A stretch of 64,000 bases of DNA from Parendozoicomonas haliclonae (GCF_900174585.1 NZ_FWPT01000016.1:1-64000), one strand, 5' to 3'; counted from the first letter of the stretch, positions 7,483-17,464 are shown. Notes: a model not told the origin generated them from the sequence alone. Translations and numbers: made by a program.

Positions 7483-10389
7483 ATGCTGGAACTCTCGAAG
7501 CAGGATGTGGAACTGGATGCCCCCTGCACCAATAAAGAGGAGGCCCTCGGCTTTATTGTCAGTCGAATGGTGGACGGTGGTCTGGTACAACCTGACTACC
7601 TGGCCGGCATGGTGGAAAGGGAAAGTCAGACCTCAACCTATCTGGGCAACGGTATTGCCATTCCCCATGGCACACCGGAAACTCGGGATATGGTGAAACA
7701 GACCGGTATCAAGGTCGCCCGCTTCCCTAAAGGTCTGGACTGGAGCAATGGCCAGACGGTCTACACCGCAGTAGGCATTGCTGCTAAATCCGATGAGCAC
7801 CTTGGGATTCTCAAGAAGCTCACCCATATCATCAGTAGCGATGAACTTTCCAAACGGTTGCATACCACATCATCTCCCGATGAAGTGATTGCCATCCTCA
7901 AAGGCGAGGCAGATGCCCCGACACTGTCGATCCACTTACCCAATCTCCGTACCGGTATGAAGCTCGCCTTTAGTGATGAAGCCCGGGCGCTGACCGTTTC
8001 TATCCTGAGAAAAGCCAGCCCCGGGCCGCAAATTAACTGGGGTGCGATGATTCTGCTGCAACCTCTGCAACTGGCTGACAATTTATGGCTGCTGTGTACT
8101 CTGGATGATGTCCATCCCCCGATGCTTGCGGCAGTTCAGTTTCATAGTCCTGATCTGCCAAATGCCCTGTTTATCACCCTGATCACCCGGGGCAATGTGC
8201 ACAAGCCATTTATGGATCAGCTGATGGCACTGCGGCACTCCGGCTTGATCGACAAACTCACAAGTGCCCCGGACCCGCAAACCCTTTATCGACTTCTGAA
8301 AGGCGTACATGCTGAAGGTAAAACCGCCACCTGTCGTATTCCCCTTCCCCACGGTCTCCATGCCAGGCCGGCGGCCCAACTGGTAGAACTGGTTAACAGC
8401 CTGGGCGTAGATGTACTGGTGGAAAACCTCGATGGTGATGGTGACCCGGTCAAAGCCAACAGTATTGCCCGTCTGATCAGCCTTGGAGCCTGTTTTGGCC
8501 ACCGGCTTCGCTTCAGCATTGCTGACAACCCTCATGTACAAAACCAGCTTGATTCCCTACTGCGAGAAGTGGCCAAAGGTTTGGGAGATGAGCCAACTCC
8601 TCTACCGGACGATCTGCCGGTTGATGACTCACAATCGACTCAACCTGCGCAACAGCACAGACCAACTGCAGCTCCCAAGCCCGGTGAGAAGATAAAAGGC
8701 CTGTGCGGTGCTCCGGGCATGGCAGTGGGCAGTGTCTTTGTGCAACAGGAAGTGACCTACAACTATCAGGAGCAGGCAACCAACCCGGCTGAGCAGCGAC
8801 AGCGTCTGGAAGATGCCATTGCCACGGTCAGAGCCAGGATCCGGGAAAGGATCAAAGTCACCGGCACCCAGGCCAGCAGCAATGAAGCCAAGCTTATCGC
8901 CGGCATGCATCTGGCGCTGCTGGATGACCCTTCCCTCATAGACGACGCTCAAGAGCTGATACCACTTAACAAATCGGCCGAGTGGGCCTGGCATACCACC
9001 TATGAGCAACTGGCCAGCCAGCAGGAGAATAACCCGGATAAACTGTTGGCCGAACGGGCTGCGGACTTCCGGGATGTTGGCAGTCAGGTGTTGAGCGTCT
9101 TGACCGGCACCGATAACGAAAGCAACGAAAGCGCACCCCATATTCTGGTATGCCATGAGTTACCGGCCTCGAAGGTTCCTATGCTGGACCCTGCGATCAC
9201 CCTTGCGGTGGTGACAGCGGTGGGGGGTGTCACTTCTCACGCGGCTATTCTGGCTCGTTCTGCAGGTATCCCTCTGCTGGTTGGCTGCGGAGAACAGGTG
9301 CTGCAAATACCTGCGGATAGCCGTCTGATTGTGAACTGCGATGATCAATACACTCTGATTGCCGACAGCGAAGACGCCGTACAGCAGGCACTGGCCGAGA
9401 AGCAGACCCGGGAAGAGGCTATCAGAGTCGCCCACGACAACCGTATGAAGCCCGCCATCACCACCGATGGTGTACAGCTAGAAGTAGTGGCCAATGTCAC
9501 CAACAGCTCACAGATACAGAAGGCGCTGGACCTGGGAGCAGAAGGTGTTGGCCTTTACCGCTCCGAGTTCGTCTATATGGAGTTCGGTCGGGAACCAACC
9601 GTTGAACAGCAGGTGACCGAGTACGGTCAGGCGCTCTCACTATTGCAGGGGCGACCTTTTGTCGTGCGTACACTGGATGTCGGCGGAGACAAGCCCCTGC
9701 CCTACCTGCCCATGGAAACGGAGGAAAATCCTTTTCTCGGTATCCGGGGTGCCCGCCTGTCTCGCCTCTATCCTGATATGCTCAAACGCCAGCTGGAGGC
9801 TCTGATCAAATCCGGCCTGGCTGCAGATAAGGATGAGAACAACAAACCCAACCTGAAAATTATGTTTCCGATGATCTGCGATATTCACGAATGGCGGGAA
9901 CTGAAACAGATGACGGCGGACGTCGTCAATGATCATACGGGTTTGTCGTTTGAACTGGGTATGATGGTGGAAATTCCCAGTGCGGCTTTGATGTCAGATA
10001 TCTTTGCGCCGGAACTGGACTTTTTCTCAGTGGGAACCAACGACCTGACTCAGTACACTATGGCCATAGACCGCGGGCATCCAACTCTGTCAGCCATGGC
10101 TGATCCGATTCATCCCTCCATTCTGCGCCAGATAAAAATGACTGTTGATTCTGCAGACAGCCATAACGGCTGGGTAGGCGTATGCGGTGAGCTGGCGGCC
10201 GATCCGGTTGGCAGTATTATTCTGGCCGGACTGGGCGTAAAGGAATTGAGCATGTCGGTGAAAGCCATCCCCCTGACCAAATCACGGCTGCGGGAGGTCT
10301 CCATGAAACAGGCGCAGGCCATGGCGGAAGCGGCGCTTTATGCCGAGTCTGCGCAAGCGGTTCGGGCTCTGAAACCGGAGGATTTTTAA
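7483..10389 (+). CDS. fruB: Fructose PTS multiphosphoryl transfer protein, EIIA-HPr-EI
   Basis: A 968-residue fusion that relays phosphate from PEP to the fructose permease. In order: EIIA-Fru (about 1-145, phospho-His62 in AIPHGT), a linker domain (about 150-280, resembling the non-catalytic domain of FruB proteins), HPr (about 285-370, HGLHARPAA with His293), a Q/P-rich linker near 385-400, and enzyme I (about 405-968, TSHAAILAR with His586, plus the C-terminal PEP-binding barrel). The ATG at 7483 preceded by GGGTGGA is chosen over an upstream TTG at 7468. Stop and next start abut (TAA-ATG), so fruK is coupled. This gives a self-contained cytoplasmic phosphorelay, as in Pseudomonas. Confidence 0.95.
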   Translation: MLELSKQDVELDAPCTNKEEALGFIVSRMVDGGLVQPDYLAGMVERESQTSTYLGNGIAIPHGTPETRDMVKQTGIKVARFPKGLDWSNGQTVYTAVGIAAKSDEHLGILKKLTHIISSDELSKRLHTTSSPDEVIAILKGEADAPTLSIHLPNLRTGMKLAFSDEARALTVSILRKASPGPQINWGAMILLQPLQLADNLWLLCTLDDVHPPMLAAVQFHSPDLPNALFITLITRGNVHKPFMDQLMALRHSGLIDKLTSAPDPQTLYRLLKGVHAEGKTATCRIPLPHGLHARPAAQLVELVNSLGVDVLVENLDGDGDPVKANSIARLISLGACFGHRLRFSIADNPHVQNQLDSLLREVAKGLGDEPTPLPDDLPVDDSQSTQPAQQHRPTAAPKPGEKIKGLCGAPGMAVGSVFVQQEVTYNYQEQATNPAEQRQRLEDAIATVRARIRERIKVTGTQASSNEAKLIAGMHLALLDDPSLIDDAQELIPLNKSAEWAWHTTYEQLASQQENNPDKLLAERAADFRDVGSQVLSVLTGTDNESNESAPHILVCHELPASKVPMLDPAITLAVVTAVGGVTSHAAILARSAGIPLLVGCGEQVLQIPADSRLIVNCDDQYTLIADSEDAVQQALAEKQTREEAIRVAHDNRMKPAITTDGVQLEVVANVTNSSQIQKALDLGAEGVGLYRSEFVYMEFGREPTVEQQVTEYGQALSLLQGRPFVVRTLDVGGDKPLPYLPMETEENPFLGIRGARLSRLYPDMLKRQLEALIKSGLAADKDENNKPNLKIMFPMICDIHEWRELKQMTADVVNDHTGLSFELGMMVEIPSAALMSDIFAPELDFFSVGTNDLTQYTMAIDRGHPTLSAMADPIHPSILRQIKMTVDSADSHNGWVGVCGELAADPVGSIILAGLGVKELSMSVKAIPLTKSRLREVSMKQAQAMAEAALYAESAQAVRALKPEDF

Positions 10390-11364
10390 ATGGACAATGC
10401 ACCAACCCTCTCAAAGGACAAACCGGTTCTCACCGTAACCCTGAATCCGGCGCTGGATCTCACTATTCACTGTCAGGAACTGACACTGGATGCGGTTAAC
10501 ATTGCTGACAGCGGTACCCTGCATGCCGCCGGTAAAGGCATCAACGTCTCCAAGGTGCTTGCTGATCTCGGCGCAGATGTGAATGCCACCGGCATCTTTG
10601 GCCGTAACAACCGGGATAAGTTTGATGCCTTCTTTCACCATGAGCCTGTAGAAGACCATGGTGTCTATGTCGCAGGCGATACCCGGATTAATGTCAAAAT
10701 CAAGGATGGTGAAGACCGGGTTACCGAAATCAACCTGCCCGGGTTGCAGCTGACCGACGAACATCGTCAACAGTTTCGGACCCGCCTGCTGGAACTGGCT
10801 GAACAGAGTGACTGGGTGGTTCTGGCGGGCAGCCTGCCGAAAAGCCTGCCCGCTGACTACTACGGGGAACTGATCAAAGACCTGAACGAAATGGGCGTCG
10901 ATGTCATTCTCGATACCAGCGGCGCCGCGCTGAGCGAAGCGATTGAAGCCCGCCCCTATCTGATTAAACCCAACCGCTTTGAACTGGAACAATGGTTTGG
11001 CGGACCGGTTACTACCCTGGAACAGGAAGAGTTTGTCGTCCAGCAACTGTTGGATAAAGGCATTGCCAATGTGGTCGTGTCCGATGGCAGCAAGGGCTCC
11101 CGCTGGTATACCGAAACCGATACCTGGCAAGCGGTTCCGCCCTCCATGCGTGTTGTCAGCACTGTCGGTGCCGGCGACAGCCTCGTAGCGGGTATCACCT
11201 GGGGATTGTCTCAAGGGCAGCCTCCCGAACAATGCCTGCTGACCGCTACCGCCGTGGCCGCTCTGGCCGTCACGCAGATTGGTGTTGGGATTCCCGACCA
11301 TCAACAACTGGATTCACTCCGCAGCCAGATACAGCTGGACAAGCTGACTTCGGGAGGTGTGTAG
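10390..11364 (+). CDS. fruK: 1-phosphofructokinase
   Basis: A 324-residue PfkB-family kinase that phosphorylates fructose 1-phosphate to fructose 1,6-bisphosphate. The N-terminal NPALDLTIHC and AGKGINVSKVL motifs are typical of the LacC/FruK branch. The C-terminal STVGAGDSLVAGI contains the catalytic aspartate near residue 263. It lies between the phosphoryl-transfer gene and the permease gene, the conserved fruBKA order, with no intergenic gap on either side. Confidence 0.95.
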   Translation: MDNAPTLSKDKPVLTVTLNPALDLTIHCQELTLDAVNIADSGTLHAAGKGINVSKVLADLGADVNATGIFGRNNRDKFDAFFHHEPVEDHGVYVAGDTRINVKIKDGEDRVTEINLPGLQLTDEHRQQFRTRLLELAEQSDWVVLAGSLPKSLPADYYGELIKDLNEMGVDVILDTSGAALSEAIEARPYLIKPNRFELEQWFGGPVTTLEQEEFVVQQLLDKGIANVVVSDGSKGSRWYTETDTWQAVPPSMRVVSTVGAGDSLVAGITWGLSQGQPPEQCLLTATAVAALAVTQIGVGIPDHQQLDSLRSQIQLDKLTSGGV

Positions 11365-11365
11365 T

Positions 11366-13150
11366 ATGAACGTCCTGATCTATACCCGCTGCCCTACCGG
11401 GCTGGCTTCCAGTTATCTGGCTGGAGAAAGCCTTAGCCAAAGTGCAGAAGCCCTCGGTTGGAATATCCGCAAAGAGATTCACAGTCAGCTGGAACCCGCA
11501 ACCCCCTTTACCACCGAAGAAATATACGATGCCGACCTGATACTGGTAGCGGCTTCGGATACCACGGATCTTGCCCGCTTTGCCGGCAAAAAACTGTATC
11601 AGGGTGATATGCAGCAGGCCATCAGCCAGCCTGCGCAGTGGCTGGAACGGGCCAATAAGGAGGCCAAGGTTTATAAGGTAGAGGAAGCGTCTGCTAAACC
11701 AGATACCTCGGGGCCATCAGAAAAACCGGCAGAGACTTCCGATAGCGCCCCTGAAAAACCGGCAAGCCTGAATATACTGGCCGTTACCGCCTGCCCAACC
11801 GGTGTCGCCCATACCTTTATGGCCGCTGAAGCCCTGCAGGCCACAGCCGAGCAGATGGGTCACCATATCCAGATTGAAACCCGCGGGTCGGTGGGCGCGA
11901 AAGGTACCTTTACCCCGGCCGAGATTGCCAAGGCCGATCTGGTGATTCTGGCTGTTGATATCGAGATTGATGCATCTGCATTTGCCGGCAAACGCATCTA
12001 CCGGACCAGTACCGGCAAAGCTCTGAAGCAGACCCGGGATGTCATTGAAACAGCAATCAAAGAAGCCAAGGTTGAAGACAGCAGTACAGCATCGTCTTCA
12101 TCCTCTACCAGCAAAGAGAAAACTGGCCCTTACAAGCACTTAATGACCGGCGTGTCGTTTATGCTGCCAATGGTTGTTGCCGGTGGTTTGATTATCGCCA
12201 TCTCCTTTATGTTTGGCATCCATGCCGCCGGAGAACCGGGAACACTGGCGGCAGCACTGATGACCATTGGCGGCAAGTCAGCCTTTGCTCTGATGATACC
12301 GGTGCTGTCCGGCTATATAGCCTTCTCGATTGCCGACCGACCCGGGCTGGCTCCCGGTCTGATTGGCGGCATGCTCGCCAGCTCGGTTGGTGCAGGGTTT
12401 CTCGGCGGTATCGTATCGGGCTTTCTCGCTGGCTATAGTGCCAAAGCACTGGCTGACCATGTTCGCTTGCCTAAAACCATGGAAGCCCTGAAACCCATCC
12501 TGGTTATCCCGCTGTTCGGTTCACTGATTACCGGCCTGATCATGATCTATGTGGTTGGTGATCCGGTCGCGGCCATTATGAAAGGGCTGGAAAACTTCCT
12601 CTCCTCCATGGGCGATGCCAATGCCGTCATCCTTGGTCTGCTACTCGGTGCCATGATGTGCTTTGACTTGGGCGGACCAGTCAACAAGGCCGCCTATGCC
12701 TTCGGTGTCGGGTTGCTGGCCAGTAAGCAATATGAACCCATGGCAGCGATTATGGCCGCCGGCATGACGCCAGCCATCGGTATGGGAATTGCCACATTTC
12801 TGGGGAAAAGCCATTTTTCGGAACCAGAGCATGAGGCTGGGAGAGCGTCGTTTATTCTTGGGCTCTGTTTTATCTCGGAAGGAGCCATACCGTTTGCTGC
12901 CAAAGACCCGATTCGGGTCATTCCTGCTGCGATGGTCGGCGGGGCTATTACCGGCGCGCTGTCCATGTTCTGGGATATTCAGTTGATGGCACCCCATGGC
13001 GGTATCTTTGTGCTGTTTATTCCCAATGCGATCTCCCATGTCCTGCTTTATGCAGTCGCCATTGCCATAGGATCAATTATTACCGGGCTGGGTTATCTAT
13101 TGATGATGAAGCTCTACAAGCATAAAGAAGAGGAGATTGTGGAGGTTTAA
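11366..13150 (+). CDS. fruA: Fructose-specific PTS enzyme IIB'BC permease
   Basis: A 594-residue membrane permease importing fructose as fructose 1-phosphate. Two IIB-like domains sit at the N-terminus: the first has RCPTG with Cys9, the second ACPTGVAHTFMAAEA with Cys143, the usual phosphorylated cysteine. An acidic/serine-rich linker near residue 240-255 leads to the IIC domain (about 260-590) with around eight to ten membrane helices. The ATG at 11366 has GGGAGG 8 bases upstream and starts one base after the fruK stop. An upstream in-frame GTG (11357) is less likely. The gene ends the operon ahead of a hairpin. Confidence 0.95.
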   Translation: MNVLIYTRCPTGLASSYLAGESLSQSAEALGWNIRKEIHSQLEPATPFTTEEIYDADLILVAASDTTDLARFAGKKLYQGDMQQAISQPAQWLERANKEAKVYKVEEASAKPDTSGPSEKPAETSDSAPEKPASLNILAVTACPTGVAHTFMAAEALQATAEQMGHHIQIETRGSVGAKGTFTPAEIAKADLVILAVDIEIDASAFAGKRIYRTSTGKALKQTRDVIETAIKEAKVEDSSTASSSSSTSKEKTGPYKHLMTGVSFMLPMVVAGGLIIAISFMFGIHAAGEPGTLAAALMTIGGKSAFALMIPVLSGYIAFSIADRPGLAPGLIGGMLASSVGAGFLGGIVSGFLAGYSAKALADHVRLPKTMEALKPILVIPLFGSLITGLIMIYVVGDPVAAIMKGLENFLSSMGDANAVILGLLLGAMMCFDLGGPVNKAAYAFGVGLLASKQYEPMAAIMAAGMTPAIGMGIATFLGKSHFSEPEHEAGRASFILGLCFISEGAIPFAAKDPIRVIPAAMVGGAITGALSMFWDIQLMAPHGGIFVLFIPNAISHVLLYAVAIAIGSIITGLGYLLMMKLYKHKEEEIVEV

Positions 13151-13160
13151 CCTGATTTAT

Positions 13161-13186
13161 CGTTCCTGCAATGGAATGCAGGAACG
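13161..13186. terminator. Hairpin between convergent fruA and yjfC
   Basis: CGTTCCTGCA (13161-13170) pairs with TGCAGGAACG (13177-13186), loop ATGGAA. The downstream T tract is weak (GTCTT), so termination efficiency is uncertain. Position between convergent genes supports a bidirectional role. Confidence 0.6.
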
Positions 13187-13204
13187 AGGTCGTCTTAATT
13201 CTTG

Positions 13205-14383
13205 CTAATCCATAATCACATGGGGCACAAACCGGCTGGTATCACGGGTAATAATCGAGTCATCTTCCCGGATCGACATACCCGCCGCCTTATCACCCAC
13301 TACCCAGCTACCAATCAAGGTGTGATTCCCGGCAAATACCGGCAGCGGATGGGTCTTCTGGATAATAAAACCGGAATCGTCGTATGGGCCTTCGGCATAG
13401 GCGACTTCTTCCCCGTTCTCCATCACTGAGATATTGGCGCCTTCACGGCTGAAGATCGGCTTATGAACAAAGCTATGCCCGATATCATCACCGGGAATCT
13501 GATCGGCAAAATAGGAGGGCAACAAATTCGGATGGCCTTTATGCTGCTCCCATAGCAAAGGCAAAATACCCTTGTTACTAAGAATGGCTTTCCAGGATGG
13601 CTCATAGAGAAGAGTGTCGTTTTTACCCAGGTAAGGGCCAAACTTCTCCTCGAACATAAACTCCAGCGGATACAGCATAAAGATGGCGGGGATGGTCATA
13701 TCATTGATATCGGTAAACCGGCCCTGCTCGTCTATCCCGATATCTTCCACATAACTGAAGCCTGTCGTCAGCCCTGCCGCCACAGCACAGGAGCGGAAGT
13801 AATCCACCGTACCCAGATCTTCCTCAGTGTCCTTGCAGCAGGCAAAGTACAGAGGGTTGCGCCCCAGCCTAGGCATCTGCTGGTTCAGCACTCCGACAAG
13901 CTTTTCCTGCAGACTGTTGAACTGATCGGTACTGCCCGGCAGGATACCACGCTCAATCAGCTGATCCAGCCACACCCACTGGAAATAGGCAGTTTCGTAA
14001 AGACTGGTCGGGGTCTGGGCGTTGTATTCCAGAAACTTCGCCCGCCCGCTTTGGGGATCGAAGCTGAAATCCATCCTCCCATACAAATGCGGGTCACCAT
14101 TTTTCCACGAGTTACAGACCAGATCCCAATAGGTTTCCGGAACCTGCAGCCGGGTCAGCATCGCTTCAGAGCGGACTACGCGATCCACCAGATCCAGACA
14201 CATCTGATGAATCTCTTCAGTCGGCTCCTCAATTTCCTGCTCAACGGCATTCAATGAGAACCGGTAATAAGCCGACTCATCCCAATACACATCACCATCA
14301 ATGCTGGCGAAGCGGAAACCCAACTGCTCTGCAGTCTGTTCCCAGTCATCCCGTGGAGCAATAGCCACCCGTTCCATCATCAA
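13205..14383 (-). CDS. yjfC: Glutathionylspermidine synthase-like ATP-grasp ligase (YjfC/YgiC family)
   Basis: A 392-residue protein of the GSP_synth family: an ATP-grasp ligase fold without the amidase half found in E. coli Gsp. Visible family features are YGRMDFSFDP near residue 100, LEYNAQTPTSLYE near 125, and the C-terminal KPIFSREGANISV segment with ATP-grasp glycines. Family members are assumed to form a peptide or amide bond, but the substrate of YjfC/YgiC is not established. It ends the yjfIJKLMC operon and overlaps the preceding yjfM by 4 bp. Confidence 0.85.
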   Translation of the reverse strand: MMMERVAIAPRDDWEQTAEQLGFRFASIDGDVYWDESAYYRFSLNAVEQEIEEPTEEIHQMCLDLVDRVVRSEAMLTRLQVPETYWDLVCNSWKNGDPHLYGRMDFSFDPQSGRAKFLEYNAQTPTSLYETAYFQWVWLDQLIERGILPGSTDQFNSLQEKLVGVLNQQMPRLGRNPLYFACCKDTEEDLGTVDYFRSCAVAAGLTTGFSYVEDIGIDEQGRFTDINDMTIPAIFMLYPLEFMFEEKFGPYLGKNDTLLYEPSWKAILSNKGILPLLWEQHKGHPNLLPSYFADQIPGDDIGHSFVHKPIFSREGANISVMENGEEVAYAEGPYDDSGFIIQKTHPLPVFAGNHTLIGSWVVGDKAAGMSIREDDSIITRDTSRFVPHVIMD

Positions 14384-14955
14384 CCTCCCCAGCTTTTACC
14401 GCCGCCCCAGGAACCACGGGCCGCTGCGGAGCTGCCAAAACCGCCACGGGAGAGCGTGGTGGTTTTCACCGAAGGCTTGGAAACACTTTTGGAAGGCACC
14501 ATAACCTTGCCGGTCTTATGAATGGAACCAATACGCTTGTTATCTGCCGTCCGATAGTTGCCCCGATCATCCCGGGAGCGATAGACCGGCTGGGTATACA
14601 CATCGATATCAATTTCATTGTCATCGAAGTAATTGTCGGCACTGCGACTTAACAGACCGCCCACTAGGAATCCGGCCATTGCCGGAATAAAGTAACCCTG
14701 ACGGTTAACCAGACAGGCACTGTCAAAATCCGATTCGCAGTCATAACGTTTCACATAACGGGGAGCGACCTTCTCATGCTCCAGAAGAGCCTGCTTCTGG
14801 GCATCTTCACAGGCGTCCTCATCATTACCTGCGTAAACACAGCTGGTAATATTCGGGAACACCTGCGCTTCAACGGCCTTGTCACCACAGCCGGTTAACG
14901 TCAATGGCACAGCACCAAGGACGACCAGTCCCACTTTCTTGGATCGTTTACTCAT
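14380..14955 (-). CDS. yjfM: DUF1190 lipoprotein (YjfM/YgiB family)
   Basis: A 191-residue protein with a lipobox (PLTLTGC, cysteine about 23) and mature segments typical of DUF1190: CVYAGNDEDACEDAQKQAL and a RQGYFIPAMAGFLVGGLLS segment. The C-terminus is rich in G, S and R (GGFGSSAAARGSWGGGKSW). E. coli encodes the same protein next to the same ATP-grasp ligase, in both the ygiBC and yjfMC pairs. It probably sits in the envelope and may be partner or substrate of the ligase; this is inferred from conserved linkage only. Confidence 0.85.
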   Translation of the reverse strand: MSKRSKKVGLVVLGAVPLTLTGCGDKAVEAQVFPNITSCVYAGNDEDACEDAQKQALLEHEKVAPRYVKRYDCESDFDSACLVNRQGYFIPAMAGFLVGGLLSRSADNYFDDNEIDIDVYTQPVYRSRDDRGNYRTADNKRIGSIHKTGKVMVPSKSVSKPSVKTTTLSRGGFGSSAAARGSWGGGKSWGG

Positions 14956-14965
14956 GGCGCGCTCC

Positions 14966-15379
14966 TTAATAGCTCATGGACGCGGCACTGAGCAGACCAC
15001 CGGCAATGGAGGCAACACCCAGGAAGATACCGGCAGCGCGCTCGTTATCCTTGATGCGCTGGGAGATACGCGGCATCACCACCAGCCGGATCAGCAGATA
15101 AACCACCAGCTGAACAACCAGGGCAACCAGGCCCCAGACCGCCATATCCACCAGATTGACACTGGCTTCAATCGCCGAGCACAGCGGCAGAACAAAACCA
15201 ATCAGACTGCCAGAGAAAGCAATAGAAGCGGCTTCATTGTTTTCCTTGATCAACGTCCACTCATGGTGAGGCGTCAGCAGGGTATAAACGAAGCTGAAAA
15301 TAATAGTGAGCACCAGAGCCGTGCCCAGATAGAGTCCAAAAGCCGGAAGCCCCGAGAGAGAGGTGGCGATAAAATCCAT
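14966..15379 (-). CDS. yjfL: DUF350 membrane protein (YjfL)
   Basis: A 137-residue inner-membrane protein with four predicted helices, matching the DUF350 family (EAASIAFSGSLIGFVLPLCS and an MAVWGLVALVVQLVVYLLIR helix). It is the fourth gene of the operon, 10 bp upstream of yjfM. Its molecular role is unknown; DUF350 proteins repeatedly co-occur with PspA-type proteins, which suggests a membrane-stress function. Confidence 0.85.
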   Translation of the reverse strand: MDFIATSLSGLPAFGLYLGTALVLTIIFSFVYTLLTPHHEWTLIKENNEAASIAFSGSLIGFVLPLCSAIEASVNLVDMAVWGLVALVVQLVVYLLIRLVVMPRISQRIKDNERAAGIFLGVASIAGGLLSAASMSY

Positions 15380-15443
15380 GATGAACCTTTCTTATAATTT
15401 GTTTTTCTATTTGATATTTAATGCTTGGTACTAGACGACCGGA

Positions 15444-16091
15444 TCAGAAGATTTCGATGGATGTCATAGGCACATCAACACCCACACTGGTCACGACCGT
15501 ATACTCATCATCACCGGTAAACTCCAGCGAAGTCAGGGTATATTCCGTGATATCGGACGCCCCTTCAATATTCCGCTGATACAACATACAGAGATGATCG
15601 CAGCCATACCCCGCATCATCCCGAGGCTTGACCTTCTCAACCAGATGATTGGGTGACAGCCACTGATCGCCACTGCCCCAGACCCGATCAAAGGTTTTGC
15701 CATCAAAGCTGCGCTGCGGACGACCAATCACACCGCCTTCACCAACCCACTGGTCAACCTGCTGCTGACCATTAGGATGTTCGGTGTCGTAAAACGAAAA
15801 CAGTTTGATATCGTCAATATGACTGGCGGTGATGCCTCCGGTGCAGGAGACCTGCAGAAAGAAATCATCTCCGGTATAGAACCGGTACAGGCGGGCTGAC
15901 GCACCAAGATCAACGACACCTATCGCTTCAACAATCTGCTGCCCTTCCGGTGGCGAGAACAGCAGGCTGTCTGCCACCATCCGAACCGGCATCATATCAA
16001 ACGACAGTGCGGCCCCCGGATACAACTCCAGAGGGAACTGCTCTTTAACCGGTTCTGGTGTCGTTTTCTTGCGAAACAGTGATCCCAGCAC
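15444..16091 (-). CDS. yjfK: DUF2491 protein (YjfK)
   Basis: A 215-residue, predominantly beta protein without signal peptide or membrane segments, matching the YjfK/DUF2491 family by gene position and by features such as GAALSFD, FYTGDDFFLQVSCTGG and the C-terminal DVPMTSIEIF. It lies between yjfJ (30 bp) and yjfL (64 bp). The function is unknown; it is soluble and probably cytoplasmic. Confidence 0.8.
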   Translation of the reverse strand: MLGSLFRKKTTPEPVKEQFPLELYPGAALSFDMMPVRMVADSLLFSPPEGQQIVEAIGVVDLGASARLYRFYTGDDFFLQVSCTGGITASHIDDIKLFSFYDTEHPNGQQQVDQWVGEGGVIGRPQRSFDGKTFDRVWGSGDQWLSPNHLVEKVKPRDDAGYGCDHLCMLYQRNIEGASDITEYTLTSLEFTGDDEYTVVTSVGVDVPMTSIEIF

Positions 16092-16120
16092 GCTAACCTC
16101 CTGTTATCTTCACCCAGCTA

Positions 16121-16825
16121 TCAACTGGCTTCAGCAGCGGCCTTCTTGGCCTTGATACGTTCCAGAATATCGTTGGCACTGCCAGCGGTGCCGCCAATAC
16201 CGGCCTCGCGCAGCTTGGCATCCAGATCGGAACCACTGGTTTCAGCATTCAGCTCATCGGCGGCACTCATCTGGGCAGCACGTTCTTCCTGCTTGCGCTT
16301 GATACGCTCCAGGGATTCTGTTGCCGTGGACAGACGGGAGTTGGTTCCGGAGTAACGAGCTGCACAGGCTGCCTGGGCTTTCTGAACGCTTTCCGTTGCC
16401 TTAACCGTATCCACCTGCTGCTTCATGGTACGCAAATTGGCTTCGGCCTTTTTCACCGCTGCCTTCAGATTGGCGACACTGGTTTCCAGACCGCTGCGCA
16501 TAGTCTCTTCGCTGTCCAGCTGGGACTGATACTCACCAATCTTCTCGGCTACCTGGTTGGCCAGGTCCATCTCGTTCTTTTCCATCGCCGACATGGCGTG
16601 GTTTTCATACTGCTCGATGGTTGCCTTCAGCTCGTTGCATTTCTTCTGGGCCAGACTGAACTTGCCCATAATGGCGGCCAGCTGAGTCTTACTGGAACGC
16701 AGTTCGGCTTCCGCATCCCGGATTTCCTGCTCCAGAATACTGATGGCATTTTTGTCGACATAAGCCTGACCTGCTTCCGTCGCCTTACCCCGCAAGGAGG
16801 TCAAAATTTTTCCCCAAACACTCAT
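16121..16825 (-). CDS. yjfJ: PspA/IM30 family protein (YjfJ)
   Basis: A 234-residue, almost fully alpha-helical protein of the PspA/IM30/Vipp1 family. The N-terminus MSVWGKILTSLRGKATE is an amphipathic membrane-binding helix, followed by long coiled coils to about residue 200. Family members form ESCRT-III-like assemblies on damaged inner membranes. It lies 18 bp downstream of yjfI with a strong AGGAGG ribosome site. No PspB, PspC or PspF gene is nearby, so its control differs from the classical psp system. Confidence 0.9.
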   Translation of the reverse strand: MSVWGKILTSLRGKATEAGQAYVDKNAISILEQEIRDAEAELRSSKTQLAAIMGKFSLAQKKCNELKATIEQYENHAMSAMEKNEMDLANQVAEKIGEYQSQLDSEETMRSGLETSVANLKAAVKKAEANLRTMKQQVDTVKATESVQKAQAACAARYSGTNSRLSTATESLERIKRKQEERAAQMSAADELNAETSGSDLDAKLREAGIGGTAGSANDILERIKAKKAAAEAS

Positions 16826-16843
16826 AACAATCCTCCTTGATGA

Positions 16844-17464
16844 TCAGGCCAGTGCCGGCTCTTTAGCCGCAACGGTCAGGTAAGAGCCGTAAGCTTCGGT
16901 CATATTGATGGCATTGATCGCCAGCATCTCAATCTCGGTGAGAATACTGTTAAACAATGAGGAGGAGCTCAGAGCACCAAAGGCCGCATAGAACTCCTGA
17001 CCATTTTCCAGACGCTCGACAGAAATCGTTGATAGCGGGAACAGCTTATGGGTACGGAGAATTTCGGCATTCAGCGCAGCTTTGTCGCTGACCGCCTCTT
17101 CCGGGAACAGAAAGGTTTCCACCAGGATCTGTTCACCACTTACCGAGATAAACAGTTCCAGATCGCCCTGCTCCGGCATCACGACCGACAGGCATTCCGA
17201 ACCATCAATGGCGGAAACCTGCATATCTTCATCGGGGGATTGGCAATGCTCCAGCAGAGCATCCAGTAATGAACTGGCTGTCCATTGATTCTGGCCATTC
17301 ATAATTGCAGCTGCACTCCTTGTCGCCTTCAGGTTGTTTTCAATTGTTTTTATGTATGCGCTATGTTCGGGGTAAATCCAGACTTCCTTCTTTACCAAAC
17401 CGAGCATGGCCTGCCGACTGCGAAAACTGGCTACATACTGTGAATTCTTTTTCTGTTTAACCAC
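16844..17464 (-). CDS. yjfI: DUF2170 protein (YjfI)
   Basis: A 206-residue protein that starts the yjf operon. Its C-terminal part has DUF2170 features (LELFISVSGEQILVETFLFP, EILRTHKLFPLS). The N-terminal 60 residues (SQYVASFRSRQAMLGLVKKE followed by VWIYPEH) look like a short basic extension. No catalytic motif is evident. In E. coli yjfI is likewise the first gene before a pspA homologue, so the complete six-gene order yjfI-J-K-L-M-C is conserved here. Confidence 0.85.
   Translation of the reverse strand: MVKQKKNSQYVASFRSRQAMLGLVKKEVWIYPEHSAYIKTIENNLKATRSAAAIMNGQNQWTASSLLDALLEHCQSPDEDMQVSAIDGSECLSVVMPEQGDLELFISVSGEQILVETFLFPEEAVSDKAALNAEILRTHKLFPLSTISVERLENGQEFYAAFGALSSSSLFNSILTEIEMLAINAINMTEAYGSYLTVAAKEPALA

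Noticed and set aside
10411-11307. Minus-strand open frame opposite fruK
   Set aside because: fruK is in a conserved operon with PfkB motifs; the opposite frame is a shadow.
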